From Lucinisca nassula (Eukaryota; Mollusca; Bivalvia; Lucinida; Lucinidae), in the NCBI GenBank assembly GCA_963580285.1, contig OY757012.1:167574652-167638651 (forward strand): a stretch of DNA of 64,000 bases. The letters are read 5' to 3'. The position numbers and the translations under genes are program-made. Positions 51,565-61,649 of the stretch are shown here, piece by piece; the first letter of the stretch is position 1, and each line of letters starts with the position of its first letter. The notes under the pieces were generated by a model. The model was not told the DNA's origin. It did no database searches and worked only from the letters and a program-made list of their open reading frames with translations.

Positions 51565-51750
51565 CTAGTCCATGAAATGAAGAACCATGCCCCCCCCCCC
51601 CCCGCCAACTAAACCCCATTTTATATGAAGGAAAAGTGGGATTTACGGGAGTATACATTATTTTCTTTATTTCTGCTCCACGATATAGGTTGTTCGTGCA
51701 CGTGAGAACGTGCTCCTCAACCTATGTTTGGAGTAAAAAAAAAAAAACTG
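51565..51750. mobile_element. PAL1 MITE, diverged centre
   Basis: AGTCCATGAAATGAAGAACC, a C-run, the CCCCATTTTATATGAAGG block and TTATTTCTGCTCCACGATAT lead into a shortened palindrome (GTTCGTGCACGTGAGAACG) and CAACCTATGTTTGGAGTA. Confidence 0.6.
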
Positions 51751-51808
51751 CAAACAATATATCATTGTTCAGGGTTGCTGCCCAGCTTTCCAATAACGAT
51801 AACACACC

Positions 51809-52100
51809 ACGGCCCCCGCCCATCGGGGCTTGAAGAAATAGATGGGTTGCATGATGCTTCCACGCAGAGTTGAAACCGACTGCACAGGAGAACTGGTAAA
51901 CAAAGCCTGCCCAAGCAAAGCAGTGCGAGTCGGCCCGTCCATGAGTATAAACCCTATTGGTTTCATTGGGCGACAGGGCTTGAAGTGTCATTTGATCTCA
52001 ATGTAGGGTAAAAGTTCCACAAAATTGGAAGCAACGTCTCCAGAAAGACCTTTACAGTGTTGACGGGGACGTTGAACCTCAAATCAAACAAACAAACCAA
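51809..52100 (+). mobile_element. SINE-A inserted in the PAL1 end, 13-bp target duplication
   Basis: ACGATAACACACC flanks both sides (51795-51807 and 52101-52113). It is in the sense orientation here: GCCCCCGCCCATCGGGGCTT head and CAAATCAAACAAACAAACC tail. Confidence 0.85.
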
Positions 52101-52296
52101 ACGATAACACACCCATGCGGCATAGTACATTTTTCACATCTCCGAAATGGCTATACGTTTCTGATGAAAATCCGTGATATTTTTCTTATTTATACTACGA
52201 ACATAGGTTGTGGGTGCTCGTTAGAGCCGCCTCATTGAGACGGTTCTAACGAGTAACCCACAACCTATGCCTTGGAGCAGAAATAAGAAAAATAAT

Positions 52297-52700
52297 TTCT
52301 TGCACGCCAGACAAGGATTTTACCCTGGGATAGAAATTTGTGTTCTGACCCTGGTACTCCGACCCCAAATCGAATATAATCGCGTATTTGATAATACGAC
52401 ATCATATGCGCCGTAGTTAAGGTTGACGTCATGCACGTTATGTGACGTCACTAAACATTCCTGTAGTGTCATCACAAAATGGCGGACGTCGGTAACCGAA
52501 GTGACAACAGCTTTACAATCCGAGCTCAGAAATGGAAGATGTGCAAGAAAAAGAATCCTATATGGGTGTCAGGGGTGGATAGAAAAATCCGTCCCTCGGG
52601 ATCACTGTCCGGCATCACTCGGCAAGCTTCGTGATGCCGGACAGTGTCCCTCGGGACGGATTTTTCAATCCACCCCTCACGCCCATATAATATTCTTATA
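52297..52700. mobile_element. foldback insertion with a ~65-bp-arm hairpin
   Basis: Interrupts PAL1 between AATAAT and GTATACCCC. It contains a large hairpin at 52549-52698: AAGAATCCTATATGGGTGTC, GGGGTGGATAGAAAAATCCG and CACTGTCCGGCATCAC are mirrored on the right with few mismatches around a TCGGCAAGCTTC loop. The left half has AATGGCGGACGTCGG. No coding capacity. Confidence 0.65.
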
Positions 52701-52968
52701 GTATACCCCCGTAATACCCCGGTTTCCTTTATATAAAGTGGGTTTTAGGGGGTGTTCATTTCACGGACTTGTTGACGTGATGGCAGCCCATCGCAGTGCC
52801 AGTACAACATCACGCCAACAAGCAAGGCTGACACAATTAATCGTATAAATCGATTAATCGATCGATAAATTCCACAAAAATGATTATCATTTCTGATTTG
52901 CTTGTAATTGATTACTTGATAGGTACAATTTAATACCCAAAGCTATGTCTTAAATAGCTGGATGAGTG

Positions 52969-53035
52969 GCAAACAGTGCAGACCCTGATGAGACGCCGCA
53001 TTTTGCGGCGTCTCATCTGGGTCTGCACTGTTTGC
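52969..53035. repeat. PAL2 palindrome, near-perfect
   Basis: GCAAACAGTGCAGACCCTGA pairs with TCTGGGTCTGCACTGTTTGC; centre GACGCCGCATTTTGCGGCGTC. Confidence 0.8.
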
Positions 53036-53232
53036 TCAGGCCTGTCTGTTCAAATATATATATATGGTAAAGTGCAATATATGTTAAGAGTCATGCTTAG
53101 ATAGAAAGCCAGACAGGTAAAATTAAGACAAAAACCTTAGCGATTACTAATCGATTATCGCTCGCAATGACAGGACTGATAATCGATTATCTTTTCAGCT
53201 TCAATTTGCCAGCCCTACCAAGAAGGCTGCGA

Positions 53233-53446
53233 AATGAACACCCCTCTACACCCCACTTTATTTACAGGGGTATGCATTTTTTTTACTTCTGCTCCATGTC
53301 ACAGGTTGAGGCAGTTCTAACGAGCGCACTTAACATATGTTTGGAGTTTAAATAAGAAAAATATCATACAAAATATTCATCAGAAAATAACAGGTTTTGA
53401 GATAGGTAAGATTGAACGAAGTCACACGGGTGTGTTACCGCAATGA
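53233..53446. mobile_element. PAL1 MITE, degenerate centre
   Basis: GAACACCCCTCTACACCCCA, TACTTCTGCTCCATGTCACA, a shortened palindrome (GGCAGTTCTAACGAGCGC) and the right end ACGGGTGTGTTACCGCAATGA. Confidence 0.65.
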
Positions 53447-53494
53447 ACACAGTTTTTATTGATAAACTTGAGGTTTGCAAGGGCGTACATTAGC

Positions 53495-53600
53495 TCTATA
53501 TTTTATTTCGAAAACATAGATTTTAGGTACTCGTTAGAACCACTTCAGTGAGCACCCACAATCTATGTTTGGACATGAAATAAGGAAATTCCAGTAAGTC
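53495..53600. repeat. PAL1 core fragment
   Basis: ACATAGATTTTAGGTACTCG, GAACCACTTCAGTGAGCACC and CAATCTATGTTTGGACATGA; the second half of the inner palindrome is deleted. Confidence 0.55.
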
Positions 53601-53831
53601 TCACCTGAATACTGTTAGTTAAATGGGCACGAAACGTGCCATTGTAGCACATCAAGATACTGTAATTTTGCCATTTTGCACGGGGTATGTCCCTTGTTCA
53701 TCATCATGCTGATATGGATTCTTTTCCGGGTTTGAATTCGACGTATATTCCACCATTGTTGCAAGAGAGGTTCTTGCAGTTTTGCAAGGCAGGTTCTTGT
53801 ATGGGCCCCGTCAAGCGATTTTGGTACTTAT

Positions 53832-53912
53832 CGCGTATGCGAGCAGCGAAGGTTCAGGCGAGCCTGCGCATCCGCGCAGTCTCGCCAGAACCATCGCTGC
53901 TCGCTCATACAA
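53832..53912. repeat. GC-rich hairpin, ~37-bp arms
   Basis: GTATGCGAGCAGCGAAGGTT and CAGGCGAGCCTGCGCA pair with TGCGC..TCTCGCCAGAACCATCGCTG and CTCGCTCATAC. It stands out as CpG-rich in AT-rich DNA. An open frame over it (53687-54085) has no recognised domain. Confidence 0.7.
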
Positions 53913-54119
53913 GCAGTGAATCAAGAGGAACCTTCAGACAGAAAGCCATATCCCTGGCCCGTCTGAATGGCTGGGCATGCGCAGTTAAAATTTGTCATGA
54001 CGGAATGCTCGAAGACACAAATTCGCTTGGCGGGGCTTGTATGATTCTTGTTGCATTTTCTATAAGGGTGTACAACTATTGGTAAGACAGCACACAGTTT
54101 TGAAAGCGTTGCGTTCCTT

Positions 54120-54600
54120 TGGCTGTAAAGCAGGAATAAGAAATAATGTACACCTCTGTTAACCCCAGTTTTTTTTCTATATAAAGTGGGTTTTAGAGGG
54201 ATATTCATTACACGCTCGATTTTTGTTTTTGTTTGTTTGTTTGTTTGTTTGAAATGAGGTTTTACGTTCTCATCATCACTTTTTCGGTCGTTTTGGAGAC
54301 GTTGCCTCCTTTACCCTACACTGAAATGAAACGACAACTAAAACCATACAGCCAATACAAAATAATAGGGTTTGTATGCCGGGAACGTTCGAATCGCACC
54401 GCTTTGCCTGGACAGGCTTAGACCTTCTAAGCAGTTTATCTGTACTCATGTTCGGTCGGTTTCTGCTCTGCGTGGAAGCACCATGTAGCCCAATCTATTT
54501 CTCCAAGCCCCGATGGGCGGGGTTGTGGTACCCGTTAGAACTGCCTAAATGAGGCGGTTCTAACTTATGTTCGGAATGTTTGGAGTAAAAGTAACTCCGC
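54120..54600. mobile_element. PAL1 copy split by a SINE-A
   Basis: The stretch 54126-54222 (AAGAAATAATGTACACCTCT, AACCCCAGTTTTTTTTCTAT, ATTCATTACACGCTCG) is a PAL1 right arm. After the SINE at 54231-54522 a core fragment GGTACCCGTTAGAACTGCCT with GAGGCGGTTCTAACTTATG follows (54528-54590). It may be one copy rearranged, or two. Confidence 0.5.
54231..54522 (-). mobile_element. SINE-A, diverged
   Basis: (GTTT)n tail side, GAGGTTTTACGTTCTCATCA, GCGTGGAAGCACCATGTAGC and CCCCGATGGGCGGGG. More diverged than the copies at 1638, 29334 and 51171. Confidence 0.75.
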
Positions 54601-54604
54601 GAAA

Positions 54605-54880
54605 ATAAACATATATAATTTTGACCCATTTAAACCAAACTTTTATAAAGTAAAACTTGGGGTTAGAGGGGTATATATTATTTTTCTTATTTCTGCTCAA
54701 AAGCATAAAGTGTAGGTACTCGTTAGAACAGCCTCGTCGAGGCGGTTCTAACGAGTACCCACAATCTATGTTTTGTACAGAAATAAGAAAAATATCAGAA
54801 TTTTTTACATGAAAATTTTCATTTTTGTTGGTAAAATTTTCAATGTAGTTGAATAGGCGTGTTTTCGTAATAGAAAAACG
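54605..54880. mobile_element. PAL1 palindromic MITE, nearly complete
   Basis: The left arm has TATAATTTTGACCC and the AACTTTTATAAAGT block. The central palindrome has one mismatch (GAACAGCCTC / GAGGCGGTTC). The right end is GGCGTGTTTTCGTAATAG. Confidence 0.75.
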
Positions 54881-54925
54881 GGTGTGTTATCCTAATGGTA
54901 AAAGGTCATGATGCACCGTCGCTTT

Positions 54926-55248
54926 TGTTTGTTTGTTTGTTTGTTTGTATTGGAGTTTAACGGCCCAGTCAACACTATTTAGGTCAGTTTTGAGTCGGTC
55001 AGTTTACCTACCCACACTTTTCCTGGGCAGGCTTATACGTAAGCGGTTAACCAGTACAGTGCACATTCTTTCGCCAGACACTGACAACTGCCCTTCTTGG
55101 ATCAGCGGAAGGGAGAGAATGACCGTAGAAAATATTTCATGATCAATCTCCACGAAAGAATGTTGCCGATCCCGGCAGGTATCGAACCCGCGTCCTCCTG
55201 ATCAACAGTCAGACGCGCATCCGACTGAGCTTCCGAGGCCGGCGATGA
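54926..55248 (-). mobile_element. SINE-B, full copy with target duplication
   Basis: The minus-strand head GGAAGCTCAGTCGGATGCGC is an A box and GCGGGTTCGATACCTGCC a B box of RNA polymerase III. The body holds GGTTAACCAGTACAGTGCAC on the plus strand and the tail is (CAAA)n. ACCGTCGCTTT repeats at 54915-54925 and 55249-55259. The best copy of the family. Confidence 0.85.
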
Positions 55249-55373
55249 ACCGTCGCTTTGCAATGGCGAACATTTGTTTTTATGCCTCCGACATCGCTTT
55301 CTTTTCTGTGTAGTTATACTTTTTTATGTTTCTATTTCTTTTTTTAATGCGTTATACTGGAAAGATAGATCGT

Positions 55374-55719
55374 GTGTGTGTGTGTGTGTGTGTGTGTGAA
55401 TTCGGGTTTAACGTCGCTTTCAACAATTTTTCAGTCATATCACGACGGTGTCTGGTTGCGACAGGGAGCTCAATGCTCACGTTTATAGTGCTGCCTCACT
55501 GAAGTATCATGTCCCAGACACATTACATGATACCACACCCAGTCACATTATCCTGACACTGGATCGACCAGTCCTAGCTCTACCCCGTAAATCTGAGTGC
55601 CAAACGAGGAGCAGCTAGTACCATTTTTAACGACTTTGGTATGTCGCGGCCCGGGATCGAACCCGAGACCTCCCGTTCCCCGGAGCGGACACTCTACCAA
55701 CTGAGCTATCGGGGCCGGT
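55374..55719 (-). mobile_element. SINE-C, full copy with 13-bp target duplication
   Basis: Flanked by AAAGATAGATCGT at 55361-55373 and 55720-55732. The minus-strand head GGCCCCGATAGCTCAGTTGG with CTCGGGTTCGATCCCGGGCC is very tRNA-like, but it continues into a ~270-bp body and a (CA)n tail, so it is a SINE and not a tRNA gene. Confidence 0.9.
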
Positions 55720-55849
55720 AAAGATAGATCGTCGGTTTATACAGTGAAATTCTCTAAAATTAAAACTGATTCTGCTTTAGAAAGCTTATTTCGAACGTTG
55801 CACTTAATCTTTCTTTGTGTCTTTTGCTCGCAGTGTCCTCTGGTCAAGT

Positions 55850-55912
55850 ACCACCTTTTGGATTGTTCAAAAGTGGTCTTTAAGACCACTTTTGAACAGT
55901 CACAAAGGTGGT
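55850..55912. repeat. hairpin, 30-bp arms
   Basis: ACCACCTTTTGGATTGTTCA and AAAGTGGTCTT pair with AAGACCACTTTTGAAC..CACAAAGGTGGT. Confidence 0.7.
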
Positions 55913-56059
55913 CTTAATATAAGAATTTTTTTTCTGTATTATCTTTTCGTCAGATGCCTAAATTGAAGACCGTAACACCGCCGATTTACCTCCGAAAATG
56001 GCAATTTTGAATACAGTTTTTCCTAAAAATTCTTCAGTTTCTCGGTGATGCATTTTCAC

Positions 56060-56565
56060 TGCTTTTATTAGTTTGTTTGGAGTTAAACAACCCAACAACA
56101 CTAATTATGTAATATCGAGAAGGTCAGTTAACCTAACCACGCTTTTCCCGGGAAAGCCGGTACAGTTTGTTTGTTTGGTTTAGAGTTTAATGGCCCATTA
56201 AACACTATTTTGGTCATGATTACAAAATCACAGTTTTTCTGGACATTCTGATACACACCGTTTAGTTTGTTGCATTGGAGTTTTACGGCCCAGTTAATTC
56301 TACTTAGGTCATTTCGAGTAGGGCAGTTTTCCTGAACAGACTTTTCATGGGCAAGCCTATGCATAAGCGGTTGACCAGTGCAGTGTAGTGCAAATTATTT
56401 CGCAAGAAACTAACAGCTGTCCTTCTTGCATCAGCAGAAGAGAGAGAATGACCGCAAAAATGAACAATATCCACGAACGAAAGGTGCCAACAAAGCAGGT
56501 GTTGAACCCGCGAAGTCAGTCGCAGTCAGTCGCGCATACGACGACTGAGCCACCGCGGCTGTAGA
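56060..56565 (-). mobile_element. nested or stacked SINE-B copies
   Basis: Three successive tail-side starts (GTTTGTTTGGAGTTAAACAA at 56073, GGTTTAGAGTTTAATGGCCC at 56178, CATTGGAGTTTTACGGCCCA at 56273) precede one complete body and a diverged head (AGGTGTTGAACCCGCG, ACGACTGAGCCACCGCGGC). This suggests SINE into SINE insertion. Confidence 0.6.
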
Positions 56566-56960
56566 AAGAAGAACCACATTTGCCATCATCACTTTTTAAA
56601 TGTCATATGGTTGCAATGCGAAGTCAGTCGCGCATACGACTGATCCACCGCGGCTGTAGAAAGAAGAAACACATTTGCCATCATTACTTTTTTAATGTCG
56701 CATTGCTGCCATGCGAAGTCAGTCGCGCATACGACTGAGCCACCGCGGCTGTAGAAAGAAGGACCACCTTTTTGCCATCATGACCTTTTCAATGTCACAT
56801 GGCTGCAATGCGAAGTCAGTCGCGCATACGACTGATCAACCGCGGCTGTAGAAAAAAGAACCACATTTGCCATCATTCCTTTTTTAATGTCGCATGGCTG
56901 CAATGCGAAGTCAGTCGCGCATACGACTGAGCCACCGCGGCTGTAGAAAGACCAACCACT
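56500..56960. repeat. tandem array of ~92 bp derived from a SINE head
   Basis: GCGAAGTCAGTCGCGCATAC with CCACCGCGGCTGTAGAAAG recurs at about 56620, 56715, 56811 and 56906, each followed by CATTTGCCATCAT and a TTTTTAATGTC stretch. The repeated part is the tRNA-like A-box end of SINE-B plus about 60 bp of flank. Confidence 0.75.
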
Positions 56961-56997
56961 TTTTGCCATCAGGGCCTTTCTAATGTCTCTGTGGTTG

Positions 56998-57410
56998 TTT
57001 GATTTTTGTGTTCACGGAGATGTTGCACTGATGAGTTAGGAGGCCTTCATGCGGACTGAACAAAGTATTTGGCTTAATCGCGCGTTGCCACGTAAAATTG
57101 ATTTAACCCCCCCCCCCCCCCACAGTGGAATTCGCTTCCGCTAACCGTTCCAAGGCGGTTCTTCTGTCGCGGTTTATGTTTGTTATGGTTTGTCTTTGGG
57201 TGTTTGTGTCGCTTATATTATTTTATTTTGGATAGCCTATTGGCCATTTTGTGGGAAAGTAAGTGTACTTTTGGCTTTCCGCTATTGATGTTTCCATTGG
57301 GGTCTGTTGTTTCATGTTTGTGTTTCTTACCCTTTGGTGTCTCTGATGGCTGTGGGTTGATTGTATCGATTACTGATCATTGCCTCCACTTCTATTTTGT
57401 TTGGACTTTA
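56998..57410 (+). mobile_element. Penelope-like 3' tail, longer copy
   Basis: GTGTTCACGGAGATGTTGCA, GGAGGCCTTCATGCGGACTG, a C-run, then the GCCTATTGGCCATTTTGTGG and CTGATCATTGCCTCCACTTC blocks; equivalent to 34060-34480 in reverse. Confidence 0.7.
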
Positions 57411-57720
57411 TAGGTCAGAGATTACACCGATCTCTTGTGTTGGATGTGTTATTTGCAACTCATGATAAAACTGCCTACATGATACTAAACCGAGACCTCT
57501 CTGTGAACTGTTTCCAAGTTCCTACACTACCTAGTCTTGCCAGTCCGCTCACAGCGAAAAATCAAGGTGAAACACGGACAGTGTTTGCGAAGATCCATGC
57601 GGGATACCGTTTTTTGTCATGCAACTTCATGGGACACCTTGGAAGATACACTGCGGTATATGAAGGAAAATTATACATTAAACTTCGTTAGACAAGCGTT
57701 GGAAGAGTTCCTGAATTAGA
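57411..57720 (+). other. possible coding remnant, unrecognised
   Basis: A frame near 57555-57719 reads RSMRDTVFCHATSWDTLEDT and RYMKENYTLNFVRQALEEFL before a stop. It looks protein-like (helical, mixed charge), but upstream codons have stops and no family is recognised. TTTATAG at 57405-57412 could be an acceptor. It could be a decayed exon or chance. The stretch 57720-58010 shows nothing. Confidence 0.2.
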
Positions 57721-58009
57721 ACAATGATTCTGTGTAGATACTCTGACCTTGGCTGGGCCATCAGAGTTCCAATGTTTTGAATTCCCCAAAAAATGATTAA
57801 AAGACATTTTTGTAAATCTGTTAAGTTCAATTTTTATGTGTATTGCGTTGTTCAAGGTAGGTAAATGCTTAAAAGCTCTCGTATGAAGGTTTTCGACAAT
57901 TAAGGCGATTTGCATTGTTCGGTGAGGGATACCGACGGACACAGGAAGAGAGTCAAAGTACCGCGTTTTACACTCAAGTCAACGGAGAAAACGCCTGTAG
58001 TGTTGCACA

Positions 58010-58530
58010 AAATATTGGGAAAGACAAAATAGAAGTAGAGTCAATGATCAGGAATCAATACAATTAACCCACAGCTCCCATCAGAGACACAAAAGGGAAA
58101 GAGACATAACAGGAAGCAACAGACCCCAACGGAAACACCAACAGCGGAAAGCCAAAAGGACAGTTACTTACCACAAAATGGCCAAACGGCTATCCAAAAT
58201 AAAATAATATAAGCGACACAAACACCTAAAGACAAACCATAACAAAAATAAACCGCGACAGAAGAACCGCCTTGGAATGTTCAGCGGAAACGAATTCCAC
58301 TGGGTGCGGGGGTGCTTAAATCGATTTTACGTGGCCACAATCCTCGCCCTTACTTCCGTCGCGATTAAGACAAATAATTTGTTCAATCCGCATGAAGGCC
58401 TCCTGACTCATCAGTGCAATCTCCGTGACACAAAAATCAAACAACCACAGAGATGAGGAGTCGACAGCAAAAAAAAACAGCAATGCTGGAGCAAAAGAAA
58501 ACCAACAGTTAGACTCCGATGAGCCCGAAA
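58010..58530 (-). mobile_element. Penelope-like 3' tail, minus orientation
   Basis: CAATGATCAGGAATCAATAC, GGAAAGCCAAAAGGACAGTT, AAATCGATTTTACGTGGCCA, GCATGAAGGCCTCCTGACTC and AGACTCCGATGAGCCCGA are collinear with 34060-34560, showing that the tail is at least 520 bp. Confidence 0.75.
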
Positions 58531-58827
58531 CATTTCATTGCCATCAATATCGCATGAAATCACTACTTTTGTTTGTTTGTCATTTAGTTTAATACCTAGG
58601 CTAAACCGAGGTTTCGATCGATTTGGACATCCAGAGTGTTGGAAACTCGTGAATCTTTACATTTTTTCTTCCTTCCTTTTCATATTTTTTATTTTTTTTT
58701 TTTATTTTTTTCCTTATTATTTTTTTTTTTTTTGTTTAGTAGTTTTATTCGAGATTATTTAATTTATTTCCGTCGAATCGATACAAACAATTTTTCCTGA
58801 TATCACATGTTCCTTTTCTGTTAATCA

Positions 58828-60976
58828 TTAGCTCACCTGAGCAATGCTCGCGGTGAGCTTTTGTGATCACCCTCTGTCCGTCGTACGTGCGACGCGCGTC
58901 GTCAACATTTACCTTGTTCACAATCTAGAGGTTTTCGATCTACATGAAACTTTACCAGAATGTTTGTCTTGATAATATTTGGATCAAGTTCGAATATGGG
59001 TCATGTCGGAATAAAAACTAGGTTACTAAGTCAAACTTATTAAAAAAACCCTGTTCACCCTTTAGAGACCAAAGCTTTACTCTAATGTTCATGAAACTGT
59101 ACCAGAATGTTAGTCGTGATGCTATCTAAATCGAGTTCGAATATGGGTTATGTTGGTTTTAAAACAAGGTCACAAGGTCAAATTTTTTGAAAACCTTGTT
59201 CACCCTCTAGAGACCACAAATTTGCTTCAAACTTCACGAAGCTTTTCCAGAATGTTTGTCTTGATGTTATCTAAATAAAATTTGAATACGGCCCATGTCT
59301 GCTCAAAAGCTAGGTCACTAGGTCAAATTGCTTTAAAACCTTGTTCATGCTCTAGAGGCCACAATTTTGCTTCAATGTTCATGAAACATTACCAGAATGT
59401 TTAACTTGACGATATTTGGGTCAGGTTTGAATATGGGTCATATCGGATCAAAAACTATGTCACCAGGTCAGATTGCTTTAAAGTCTTGTTCACCCTCTAG
59501 AGACTACAATTTTGCTTCAATCTTCATGAAACTTTCCACAATGTTTGTTTTGATAATATCTAAGTCAAGTTTGAATATAGGCCATTTCGGGTTAAAAACT
59601 AAGCCACTAGGTCACATTCCTTGAAAACCTTGTTCACCCTCTAGAGACCACGGTTTTGTATCAACCTTCATGAAACTTTACTAGAATGTTTGTCTTGATG
59701 CTATCTGAGTTAGGTTTGAATATGGTTCATGTCGGGTCAAAAACTAGGTTACTAGGTCAACCTTGTTCACGTACTTTGGGCTACAGTTTTGCTTCAATCA
59801 TCATGCAACTTTATCAGAATGTTTGTCTTGTTGATATCTGGGTCAAGTTTGCAAACTAGGTCACTGGGTCAAATTGCTTTTAAACCGTGTTGATCCTCTA
59901 TATGCCACAGAATTGCTTCAAACTCAGTGAAACGTTACCAGAATATTCTCTTGATGATATCTGGGTTAAGTTTGAATATGGGCTTTGTCGGGTCAAAATG
60001 GTCACAAGGTCGAATTGCTTTAAAACCTTTTCACCCTCTATATACTAAAGTATGGGCTGTAGTTGGGATAAAAAAAAAAAAAAAAACACTAGCTCACTAG
60101 GTCAGATTGCTTTCAAACCTTGTTCACCCTCTAGGGGCAACAGTTTTGCTTCAATCTTCACGAAACTTTCCCAGAATATTTGTCTTGATGATATCTGGGT
60201 CACGTTTGAATAAGGGTTACTTCGGTTAAAAACTAGGTCACGAGGTCAAATTGCTTTAAAACCTCGTTCAACCTCCATATGCCAGAGATTTTCTTCAATA
60301 ATCATGAAACTTAACCAGAAAGTTTTATACGACCATGCTTCTGCCAAGTTTGAGTATGGGTTATGTCAGTAAAAAACCTAGGCCACTAGGTCAGATTTCT
60401 TTGAATTTTTTGTCGTAACCGTTTCAGATAATCTTCATATTTGGCATGTAGGTTTCTTTTGACAAAAGGCTTCCCATTTGAACCGAAAATTTTGATCTGT
60501 GACCTTGACTTGTGACCTACTTTATCATAATTTTTTAGATGGGTTTGAATACTGACAAAGTTAGCCTATCCATCATAGCGTTATACCCCTTTGATTGCTG
60601 AAAAAAGACCTATTTTTAGCATTGTCTCTAAGTCTCTAAGTTTTGACTGGATCTTCATGAAACATAGATATAAGTATTTTAGGGATAATAGCTTGAATGA
60701 TTTTCCAAAACTGACAATGTTGGCATACAATATACAATTAGATTTTGGTGACTTTTATCCTATTTCCAAGGGCACAGGCCCCTAAATACTGTCAATTTAA
60801 TGAATGAATCAATAAAAATTGGTCAAACTTAGTATGGTGTTTCATGGCCAACAGCTTATTGGAGGTGTCCTGTAGTGGAGGCTGTAGTTGTGTGCAACCT
60901 CAAGTCTCAAGTGAGCGACATAGGACCATGTTTATAAGCTCAGGTGAGCGATATAGGACCATCATGGTCCTCTTGT
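58828..60976 (-). mobile_element. 2.1-kb Helitron-like element with ~150-bp tandem core
   Basis: On the minus strand it starts ACAAGAGGACCATGATGGTC (5' hairpin) with CGCTCACC and ends with the AGCTCACC..GGTGAGCTAA hairpin-CTAA followed by T. The core has about ten units marked (plus strand) by CCTTGTTCACCCTCTAGAGA and ATGAAACTTTACCAGAATGT. A CGTACGTGCGACGCGCGTCG stretch near 58890 takes the place of the microsatellite. It has the same ends as 2722, 13601 and 17060 but another core. Confidence 0.7.
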
Positions 60977-61139
60977 AATTTTTGCGTTTACTTCGTTTCT
61001 CCTAGGGGATCACGGCGCGTATGTGTAAGTTATCACATTGCGTTGCCAAGGCAAAATACGGCTTATCCGTGCGCGCAAAAATAGTGCTTTGTGAAAATAA
61101 GATAAAATGCAAACGCGAGCTAAATTGAAAATGAAAAAC

Positions 61140-61385
61140 TGGGCTGAATATCCTTGACTTTTGATATATTTACCCTTCTCTTGCTGAATATTCAGATTAG
61201 CCACACCCATTTCTGACTTTGAACCAATCAGATTACTTGATGTAATTTATTCCTACAAATTCATAAATTGAATGTCAAACAGTGTAGATCCTGATCAGAT
61301 GGCTTCTTCAGAAGCCATCTGATCTGGATCTACACTGTTTCCAAAGATAGGGGTTGTCGTGAACAGCAAGATAAGGGTTAAACGG
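61140..61385. mobile_element. PAL2 element, best full copy
   Basis: A near-perfect central palindrome at 61277-61340: AAACAGTGTAGATCCTGATC, TCAGATGGCTTCTTCAGAAG, and GATCTGGATCTACACTGTTT. Flanks (TTGCTGAATATTCAGATTAG, CCACACCCATTTCTGACTTT and AGGGGTTGTCGTGAACAGCA) are shared with 8590 and with the hAT-like element at 42840 and 48480. Confidence 0.8.
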
Positions 61386-61494
61386 GATATTTCAAGCAGT
61401 ACGCGATACGCTTCTCGATACCACATCTGTGTGCTAACACATCCGTGTGTTAAAATGGCGCCTTTCTTTTGCCTAGAACCAGCCTTTTTCAGAT

Positions 61495-61640
61495 GAATAT
61501 TTTATATATTTCTTATTTCAAGTCTAAACATAGATTCTGGGTGCTGAGTACCCTCACTATGTTTTTGAGCAAAATATTAGGAAAATAATTCACACCCCCT
61601 GTTAACCCCTATTTTCTCTATATGCAGTGGAGTTCAGGTG
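61495..61640. mobile_element. PAL1 MITE, degenerate
   Basis: TTCTTATTTCAAGTCTAAAC, ATAGATTCTGGGTGCTGAGT, a shortened centre, CTATGTTTTTGAGC and the CACCCCCTGTTAACCCC block. Confidence 0.55.
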
Positions 61641-61649
61641 GGTTTTGTT

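Larger units (their letters stand above)
51790..52780. mobile_element. PAL1 MITE carrying two nested insertions
   Basis: The left end (ACGATAACACACC) is split from the body by a SINE-A at 51809-52100. The body 52101-52296 has the central palindrome with two mismatches. A foldback element occupies about 52297-52700, and the right part resumes with GTATACCCCCG and ends GGACTTGTTGACGTGATG at about 52779. Confidence 0.7.

Noticed and set aside
53687..54085. 132-codon frame as a host gene
   Set aside because: It runs through a GC-rich hairpin and has no recognised domain or splice support.
55170..55245. second tRNA-like sequence on the minus strand
   Set aside because: It is the head of SINE-B with its own body, tail and target duplication.
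55640..55719. tRNA gene on the minus strand
   Set aside because: A and B boxes are excellent, but the sequence continues into a SINE body with a (CA)n tail and a 13-bp target duplication, and the anticodon stem pairs poorly.
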